Positions 60,301 to 64,000 of a DNA stretch of 64,000 nt are shown here, piece by piece. Below the pieces are notes generated by a model. The model searched no databases. It was not told the origin of the DNA and was given only the letters and a program-made list of their open reading frames with translations. Origin of the DNA: Effrenium voratum (Eukaryota > Sar > Dinophyceae > Suessiales > Symbiodiniaceae); the NCBI GenBank assembly GCA_963377175.1, contig CAUJNA010000513.1, positions 909,338 through 973,337 of the forward strand, read 5' to 3'. Position 1 is the stretch's first letter. Each line of letters starts with the position of its first letter. A program made the position numbers and the translations under genes.

Positions 60301-60928
60301 GGTTGGCTTGACATGTTTGATAAGCGACTAAGTAATTAGATCATAGGAGAAGGATGCGTGCAATTCTTTGACCCGCACTCTACCGTTTTTCTCTCGTTAA
60401 AGGGTTCCTTCCATTTGAGTAGCTGCAAGTTCACACGGAGCCCGATACTTTTAGCGGTCCAGGCCGAAAGGAGGGGTTCTTCTAAACCCGTTCTTCAAGT
60501 TGCATGTGCATATCTAGGGGAGTTTGAGTTTTAGTTTGGGGCAGAGCTGAGGTAGAAATTGTCGATATTTCGTTTCCCCACTAAAAACAGGGCCCCGCCA
60601 TTTTCTCACGCGAATTATACGCGGAGCCGGAGGCCAAATGCCACGCTTACCCAGAGTTGGGTGTCTTGCTACATGCCGCCTTCTCTGTCAATTTGATGCC
60701 TTGTAAACTAGGGTTCATGGGAACCCAGAATCAATGATCCTGGTTGATGAATGAATACTTCACTCCCCCCTAGCATGCGAAAAGTTTCTTGATGAGGGTT
60801 CGGCATTCACAAAGCAAGACAAGTGTTGTCATGTTGCGTACAGCAAGTTTGGTCTAGGGCTGTGGGCAGTCTGTGCTTGGGGGAGGCTTAATATTTAAAC
60901 CCATCCAAAGAGTTTAACATGGAGCCCG

Positions 60929-60973
<45 letters not shown>

Positions 60974-63311
60974 TGGGGGGGGGACATCCTTTTGGGCCTG
61001 GGAAGCAGCCCTGTTCGGAACTCTTTGTAAGTACAGGGAACACCTTGAATCCTGGCACCGTGACAGGGTCGCATGCTGGCCCTGAAGAAGCTGCAGCAAA
61101 TCCCAAGAACGAGGTACTTCCAACTTGATGGGTGTGATCAGGGCAAGTTTAGCTTGCCAAGAGATCCAGCCTTGAAGGCCACTGCAGCTTTGGCCAAGTA
61201 CAACAAGCCCAGCTTGACTCCTCACGGAGTCTGGGCCTTTGGGCGAACCTTGCAGCTGCGGGTCCTTGATGAGCCAACTCACCACGACAGCAGTTGCATT
61301 GTCGAGGCGAGCGCTCACACGCATGAGGAAGGCACAGGCCCAATTGTTCAGCGGCGCCCGTTTTCCCTTCTTGTTTCCAAAGCATGGAATCAATAAAAAG
61401 GGCACCCTTCCCTTTTGCTCCTCTCGGCGTCACTGCTCATCACTTTAAGTTGCGGGGCCTGGCCTCAAGGTCTTTTCACCCGCACTCCTTTTGATTCGAG
61501 CTCAGCGGGCCAAGATTTCTTTGTTTGAGTGATTTGTGCAACCACTAGCAAGTCCATTCCCCTGGTAGGTCTGAACGGACATTGCGTAACCAATCTCATC
61601 GCAAAGTTCCGCGATTTGCTCAAAACGTGTTTCACCACCAACCACAAGCTGTCACAAACAGTTGCTCTAGCATTTATTTTGTTGCAACTGCCCATGTTGT
61701 TGGCAACACCTTATTCTTTTCCCAACCAACCGACCCAGGACCCAACCACCGCCGGGACGTCATGCGATGCGCTGAGCTGCCAGGTACCTGGAGATCAATG
61801 TGGCGGGCTTCAGGAAACTGCTGAAGCGTCACGAGAAGCAGGCGCATTGTGTCAAAGCGATGTGAGTGGGACGGATGCACTGAGTGCGCGACCTTTAGGG
61901 ACCTTGGAGGTGGCCAAGTAAGAAAGCACGGCAACAACTTGTGGGACGGGTTCCTGAGATGGGGGAAATACTTTACGACTGAAGGGCCCGAGGTGCTAAG
62001 ATGGGATGTGGTGCGCTTAGTTTTTAAAAGGCAAGGGTCGGTCCTTTAGGGCCCCTGAAAACGAGGAGTGTCCACGGGCCGAACCCATTGCCCCGGCCCA
62101 ACAACCACAACCAAAACCACCACCGCCACCGCCACAACAACAACAACACAAATCTCAAGAAGGTCGCAGGGGGCCATGGTTCCAGGCTCAGTTTCGTTTC
62201 AGACTTCCAATGCGGTTTCCCCATTTAGGAAAACGCGTGCCAGTTCCCAGTTGGGGAGGGTTGATGTGCTGGGGAACCCACCGGTTGAAAGTTCGAAGCC
62301 ACTGGTGTTTCGGTCGGAGCTCCCATGCGGGATTCCGGAGGTTCCGCACAAGTTTCATGCCTCGCAGACGCCCTGCTTAGGCCAGTCCGCAGGGTTGGGG
62401 CCAGGGGTCTTCTGGTGCATGGGTGGTTTGAGGTTACAGTATGGTTGAAAACCCCAAGCTATGCCAAAGGGACAGTCACAAGTTTCCTGAGAACCCCGTG
62501 TTTTGGTACAAACCCTTCTGGTTTCTGCGCAAAATCGTGGTCACCGATTGGAGTGTCTTTTTGAGGTCACCCATGTTCCTTTAGAGGGATCCCCTTACCG
62601 ACCGGGAGGCCACGGGTTTGTCTTGGGAGCTTTCCTCGTGGTTTCCCTTAAAAACCAGCTGAAAGCGGGTTCCGTGACACAAAGGCGTGGCCCTATGGTT
62701 GTTGGCAGCGGTGTTTGTGCGTCCCATCCAAAGGCAGGCTGTCTTTTGCGCATGCTGATTGGACACAATCCTGCAGTTGGTCAGTGGTTTAGTTCAGGAT
62801 TCAGGTGCATCTCAACTGGTGCAGTCCAGTGGCAAGCCAATTCTCACAAGTGACTTTGAGAGGGCCAGAACCTTCCAAAGTCCCTTTCTACTACTCTGTT
62901 GGATTGAAAGGTGGTTTTGGGTATTGGTTCGGCTTCCAACTATGCCTCTTTGGGATTCTGGTTTGCACCCCGGGTTGGCCACATCCAGAGTCCTTTTCGG
63001 GGGTCAACAAACGGAAGCTGCGCCCTTGGATGAAGCCAGGGGAAGGGTGACGAGATGACTCAAGGGGGTCGAGATATGTCGAGATCCTATTGGAAACACA
63101 TGAAAAACGCTAAAACGCAATACCATATTCTCCCCAAACACGGGTGAGAAAAAATATGTTCTTCGACACGGGCCTTTCTCTTCCTCCAAAAACGCCACAG
63201 ACCCCGCCACTCACCTCACCTCTGGGCAGCGCCTGGGGCGCGATCGAGGCTTCCATCGCCTCGTGACCCGCAGCTCCCGGCAGCTGGTGGAAATCACCAC
63301 GGTGCTGGGTC
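32751..63311 (+). CDS. Probable SPX-domain protein, multi-exon
   Basis: The start MRFGRKLALQ at 32751-32780 matches the M-(K/R)-FG-(K/R)-x-L start of SPX domains. Exon 33018-33077 continues TGAPYLSHKAMKEAG, like the YLDYKALKK helix. Further exon candidates are 34807-34858, 35673-35717 (WCEELGKLEQQIKA), 36317-36411 (DLDRELFAIVDEEGK), 37072-37116, 38170-38261, 58608-58700, 60155-60245 (IHELIIKFNQHLEEVDEH), 61067-61113 and 61784-61861. The last two join in frame, giving RYLEINVAGFRKLLKRHEKQ, which matches the lysine-rich LNxTGFRKILKKHDK helix that binds inositol pyrophosphates. A downstream exon (63251-63311) reads FHRLVTRSSRQLVEITTVL. SPX domains sense phosphate status and precede VTC, EXS or transporter domains; which follows here is outside the window. 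Middle exon borders are uncertain. Confidence 0.55.
39857..41796. repeat. TATG / TAATG hybrid microsatellite (left array)
   Basis: About 1.9 kb of tetramer ATGT/TATG repeats is interspersed with blocks of the pentamer TAATG. It includes the assembly gap. Long apparent ORFs on both strands (CMYV and HTYI repeats) are artefacts. Confidence 0.97.
41401..41500. other. Assembly gap (100 N)
   Basis: A run of exactly 100 N inside the microsatellite; the true length is unknown. Confidence 1.
42114..42356 (+). CDS. Basic coiled-coil exon, copy A
   Basis: After GGCAG, an 80-codon frame reads ALPSPDEPGIALTTRIARLK and continues as a Lys/Ala-rich helix (KKKATAKSLKVARKKLKKVK) ending KASARP and a stop. 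It is the last exon of a gene whose earlier part is the DDE transposase in the full unit; in copy A that part is missing, so it is a fragment. One residue differs from copy B (R for Q). Confidence 0.55.
   Translation, partial: ALPSPDEPGIALTTRIARLKAVKQEALAKKKATAKSLKVARKKLKKVKAALTMLSDEDLTHAVTERQAAAKAAAKASARP
42357..43383. other. Spacer between coiled-coil exon and Rep, copy A
   Basis: It contains a GA microsatellite at 42838-42875 and the segment matching 52965-54034. No convincing gene is seen, though short coding-like pieces with frame changes occur. Confidence 0.5.
43863..43886. repeat. Subterminal direct repeat, left
   Basis: TGGAAAACGATAGGGGACTC plus TC, about 77 bp inside the left end; the same 22 bp in the same orientation is at 48989-49010. 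Confidence 0.85.
44385..45470 (+). CDS. Transposon-encoded Cys-rich protein with 31-residue repeats
   Basis: The useful coding begins after a GGT microsatellite (44600-44651), near DRNQLDPQSEQAMV. It then has 31-residue repeats with core AEVQAEQNKVAQGELSSLGQ (93-bp DNA repeats, about 44742-44970), a basic segment, and a C-terminal cluster (CVCCQAGRHSVKWG ... CYSCIRSC ... CECVDC) that would bind zinc. Short coding-like pieces upstream (ATG near 44000, 44150-44310 and 44437-44490) may be earlier exons. Position inside a transposon suggests a DNA-binding accessory or the N-terminal part of the transposase. It is not recognised. Confidence 0.45.
   Translation: MFCSFFLVYLVCPFLPAAKVLPADGAGRREAPDAGLGLVFSFGVGFVVVLLVVVVFFCGGCCFVVVFVFVFVVVVVVVVVVVVVVVVVAPARAVCDRNQLDPQSEQAMVATAEDQAEQNKAAQGQPDKPEQATLSAAEVQAEQNKVAQGELSSLGQPDKPEQATLSAAEVQAEQNKVAQGELSSLGQPDKPEQSAVTTVGVQETTPGKRPSSEVEPDTPEDLKQLPFTKRLRGKQRVHVSVPEDARLRLKLIAFRKGPGKKGNPDGTTYSEHQTERCVCCQAGRHSVKWGVRLNDSCKQKTQGSWCYSCIRSCALLKITRSKELLQQVPEAWQAVKARSAQLRHELNLRDGDSCECVDCSL
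46279..46325. repeat. Cluster of AACGATAC motifs
   Basis: Four copies of AACGATAC in under 50 bp just upstream of the main transposase exon; further copies lie near the left subterminal repeat (43889). They may be binding sites; function is inferred only from clustering. Confidence 0.5.
46354..49001 (+). CDS. Putative DDE-type transposase of the inserted element (frames broken or spliced)
   Basis: Block 1 (46354-47631, 425 codons) has a Lys/Glu-rich N-terminal part and a Cys/His-containing part (ECANCSALLRGICGTPC; WCIYCHDLDRK). Block 2 (47781-49001) contains RFGEEFYAQARKEISVFGCV, then ILSDILDHT, then HLVSDAGPHFRAYENLWF and HFGVEKHMKSEADRLFG. The (S/D)D-x-G-x-x-(H/Q)-(F/Y)-(R/K) and H-x-K-x-x-x-D-x-x-FG blocks are typical of a poorly named eukaryotic transposase-like family with a DDE fold. 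Between blocks (47620-47800) the frame changes, by intron or frameshift. With the terminal repeats and ACAT duplication it is the natural transposase; catalytic residues cannot be assigned with certainty. Confidence 0.5.
48989..49010. repeat. Subterminal direct repeat, right
   Basis: Second copy of the 22-bp repeat, about 47 bp inside the right end of the transposon. Confidence 0.85.
50048..50104. promoter_or_regulatory. Candidate replication origin hairpin, copy A
   Basis: CGCCCCCTTTG-type left arm (50050-50060) pairs with CAAAGCGGCG (50095-50104), with 9 of 10 pairs near the loop. The loop carries GGGTAATACC (50073-50082), whose complement contains the TATTAC core of the CRESS-virus nick site. 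It lies just after the Rep stop codon and directly before the iteron array. Confidence 0.5.
50107..50385. repeat. 76-bp tandem repeats with GGGTCGTAA iterons, copy A
   Basis: About 3.6 units of 76 bp, each with three GGGTCGTAA-type boxes followed by TCAGTGTCC, TTT or AGCGCG. Eight boxes are exact. The array begins 3 bp after the hairpin. Confidence 0.85.
50386..50887. other. Spacer and 5' region of DDE transposase
   Basis: Degenerate iteron copies and a G-run (50402-50420) are followed by the sequence shared with copy B up to 50721; the rest is presumed leader or intron of the transposase gene, ending at a TTCCAG acceptor. Confidence 0.5.
50888..52345 (+). pseudogene. Pogo-like DDE transposase (Tc1/mariner superfamily), frame disrupted
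   Basis: After the acceptor, DLEERLQGLQRQLSQLQREA forms a coiled coil, followed by a helical region with FHKEPRKKRKRRL, a likely nuclear signal. The catalytic domain has NFDETSI (first Asp, about 51600), IMDCAPAHL (second Asp, about 51968) and QPLDVGCFSPMK (third Asp, about 52077): 35 residues separate the last two, i.e. a DD35D-type triad like the DDE_1 family. The coiled coil and the catalytic part are in different frames; the change falls in 51390-51490, a region of repeated GGGGCC-TTCTGG motifs, so it is a frameshift or an intron. After about 52260 the frame changes again. It may continue into the exons at 52401-52964. Confidence 0.65.
52401..52964 (+). CDS. 3' exons following the DDE transposase (CxxC segment and coiled coil), copy B
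   Basis: A frame from 52401 contains LKILRCKVCAQLVAARWSMF, then a T-rich acceptor-like tract (52590-52607, CAG) and, after GGCAG at 52717-52721, the Lys/Ala-rich coiled-coil exon 52722-52964 ending KASARP. Being directly downstream and co-directional, these probably are the C-terminal exons of the transposase gene. Copy A has the same segments without the upstream catalytic part. Confidence 0.4.
52965..54034. other. Spacer between coiled-coil exon and Rep, copy B
   Basis: It matches 42357-43383 but has an internal duplication of about 110 bp (a GTCGACGTTGC ... GTCCGGAGAGGTAGCAG segment occurs near 53168-53230 and again near 53279-53333) and a longer GA tract (53555-53595). Confidence 0.6.
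54041..55411 (+). CDS. rep: CRESS-type Rep-like protein (HUH-like endonuclease plus P-loop helicase), copy B
   Basis: This is an intact frame to 55411 (458 codons counted from a TTG at 54035; first ATG 54041). It has candidate rolling-circle motif I FLFTWN (residues about 62-67), motif II VHIHEQ (about 113-118), and motif III FYVQANKYG (about 180-188). The C-terminal half has a P-loop GPSRSGKT (about 337-344), Walker B-like HLVLDNVN (about 376-383) and a motif C-like block KPVICSMDED. This order is that of Rep proteins of circular ssDNA viruses and related plasmids, which nick an origin hairpin and unwind DNA. The motif II-III spacing is longer than usual and motif C lacks its typical Asn. 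A GTTG-rich stretch (54900-54985) ending TTGCAG may be a small in-frame intron. Related P-loop ORFs are, to my recollection, abundant in dinoflagellate genomes. Confidence 0.65.
   Translation: MHLVKLGSALLDIDLSAAQRRVVLEVRSSLQGDGPAEESEGGAAAPEEAAAPFLLTGTSFLFTWNIGSPEGPHAEWLHFLHWRSEQAVGAFKSVRFSATMEESLRSDDVDRVHIHEQREVCKRLTRASLDPFVYSTLSGHAVRPNCATNYMEAVGNSSADGPSRGRGAAYRTACDRAYFYVQANKYGTLFTETNWPMQTNFRVQAKWFDDLVARGKLSRDQWLQYAFDATIGLNARKRNFDALEVYEKEQAMEVDSASLRQKIAATCPKKPWRSDLARQAQAWVRQSLRAGLAALLLWLLLLPLRKKVSKLLALQVWLQQFETANDRATILVLWGPSRSGKTRFAMSDVFGPKPLKVDVGDGQDLNIQAWDHRTHSHLVLDNVNSSEFIMRWRHVLMGPPEPVQLGQSSTGMYAYNVFLGRKPVICSMDEDATWETKKWLDANCEIVWVGDKCFVS
55480..55520. promoter_or_regulatory. Origin-like hairpin, copy B (15-bp deletion in loop)
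   Basis: The same arms as copy A (CGCCCCCTTTG and CAAAGCGGCG) flank a shorter loop; the 15 bases TGTTGGGTAATACCT present in copy A are missing, including the TATTAC complement. Confidence 0.5.
55523..55875. repeat. 76-bp tandem repeats with GGGTCGTAA iterons, copy B
   Basis: Same array as copy A, with eight exact GGGTCGTAA boxes and six degenerate ones, starting 2 bp after the hairpin and decaying to the right. Confidence 0.85.
56089..57530. repeat. TATG / TAATG hybrid microsatellite (right array)
   Basis: About 1.4 kb of the same tetramer and pentamer mixture as the left array, more diverged. Its first 90 bp (GTATGCATGTAATG ... GTACGTACGTACGTATGT) matches the last about 80 bp of the left array. 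Long apparent ORFs here are artefacts. Confidence 0.95.
57531..58607. other. Intron sequence with tRNA-like SINE fragment
   Basis: After the microsatellite, the stretch holds the tRNA-like element below, a C-run with CTACGTATTTGACGTCGG (57765-57800) resembling 10757-10850, and a TA tract at 58083-58096. No exon is seen before 58608. Confidence 0.5.
57655..57762 (-). repeat. tRNA-derived SINE or tRNA pseudogene (minus strand)
   Basis: On the minus strand GGCTCGATTCC (57670-57680) is one base from a perfect pol III B box, inside GGTCGCAGGCTCGATTCCC typical of a T-arm. About 55 nt upstream, GCGGCAATTTGATGACGC resembles a degenerate A box and D-arm. The arms do not fold into a full cloverleaf, so it is a relic or a SINE head. 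Confidence 0.4.
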
Positions 63312-64000
63312 GGAGCATAGGCGATCCGATCCGATCGCCCGACCCACCCTTTGGCTTCCCGGAACAGCCTCCCTTTGGGGGGGCAAAACCCCAAAATGGC
63401 CAGCGAGGGAGGGCTTTGGCTTGAATACCAGAGCAACCTGGGTGGCTTTTGAGGCTTGGAACCCCTTTGTTGGCACCAAAGGGGTTGACATAGACAAGTG
63501 GGTTCGAAGAAGCAGGTTCTCATAGGCGAGTTCTAAGCCGGTTGGTTGGTCTCAGGTTGGTCGCTTGGTTCAACAACGAGGCATGTCAGGTAGCCGGGTT
63601 CTAACAAAAGGGGCTTAGCTCGGCTTGCACAGGACAATCTTGCGTGCAGCATCCGAAAGGGACCCGTTGGTGATCGAACCCATTCGACGGGCAAAATTGT
63701 TTGGATTTCGCTGGATGTCTCAGTTAAGTTTTTGTTGCAAAGACGGCGTTCCCTATGATTCGTTGATTGGGAAGAGAGGCCTGGGCTTTCAAACCATGGG
63801 ATGTTTTTCCATGGGTTCCGCAGGTTTCAAGCACACCAACCCCAATTCTTTTCCATGGATCCGTTTCACCGGGAGCTTTTCGCTCCCGTGATTGCTGGGT
63901 TTCCCCTATCATTTTGGTGCCCCAAAGAGGCCCCAAGGCGCTGGCAGGTTTCCCGGTTTTCCCCCCAAATGTGGGCGGCTCCTTGGTAAATCGCCCACCT
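63312..64000. other. Right-end sequence
   Basis: GC-rich host sequence, probably intron of the SPX-like gene. I see no exon or repeat I can support. Confidence 0.4.

Larger units (their letters stand above)
32781..63250. other. Introns of the SPX-like gene
   Basis: The first donor is GC (32781). Introns carry a C-run at 32230-32247 just upstream of the gene, TA tracts at 38296-38331 and 38427-38475, an AT tract at 39664-39695 and a CA tract at 60931-60970. The intron 38262-58607 contains the microsatellites and composite element described separately. No other genes are seen in the remaining introns. Confidence 0.5.

Overview
The window is nuclear DNA of a protist alga, most likely a dinoflagellate. 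Two host genes are cut into small exons by long introns. Where protein continuity fixes the splice sites, most donors read GC or GA instead of GT and acceptors read AG|G, which is a known dinoflagellate habit. Host exons are GC-rich and introns are full of homopolymers and microsatellites. There is one 100-base assembly gap (N) at 41401-41500. No species can be named from the sequence alone.

Region 1 (1 to about 10.56 kb) is an AT-rich, intron-free block of viral type. It carries a penton-like minor capsid gene open to the left edge, small zinc-binding and charged hypothetical proteins, a protein-primed family B DNA polymerase with every exonuclease and polymerase motif but one in-frame TAA, a 44-codon stub of a DNA cytosine methyltransferase, a 23-bp minisatellite and two frameshifted zinc-finger genes. 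I read it as the right part of a decaying Polinton-like virus (PLV)/Maverick-type insertion; major capsid, packaging ATPase and integrase would lie left of the window. Four early-type genes share an upstream box (AAAACTACTTAAAGA, then CCTTATAT), which the structural-type genes lack.

Region 2 (11.35-27.43 kb, +) is the 3' part of a remarkable fused redox gene: the C-terminal end of an Osm1/FrdA-type FAD fumarate reductase, a linker, two tandem cytochrome b5 domains (flavocytochrome b2 type), and a five-helix succinate dehydrogenase cytochrome b558-like membrane domain with four conserved histidines. One chain would link quinol, two b hemes, two b5 hemes, FAD and fumarate. The upstream FAD-domain exons are not between 10.6 and 11.35 kb, so the viral block probably sits in an intron of this gene.

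Region 3 (32.75-63.3 kb, +) holds scattered exons that look like an SPX-domain (inositol-pyrophosphate sensing) gene, with its first methionine at 32751. Its intron between 38.26 and 58.6 kb is about 20 kb long and contains TATG/TAATG microsatellites on both sides of a composite mobile locus.

Region 4 (41.8-56.09 kb) is a partial tandem dimer, about 1.7 copies of a 5.33-5.37 kb unit. Each unit encodes a pogo-like DDE transposase, a CRESS-virus-like Rep protein (HUH-like motifs plus P-loop helicase), and next to Rep a hairpin followed by a 76-bp repeat array with about eight exact GGGTCGTAA iterons. Greater-than-unit-length direct tandems are what integration of a rolling-circle replicon leaves. 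The Rep of the first copy is split by a 5.27-kb DNA transposon; the second copy gives the exact empty site and so the target duplication (ACAT) and terminal inverted repeats.
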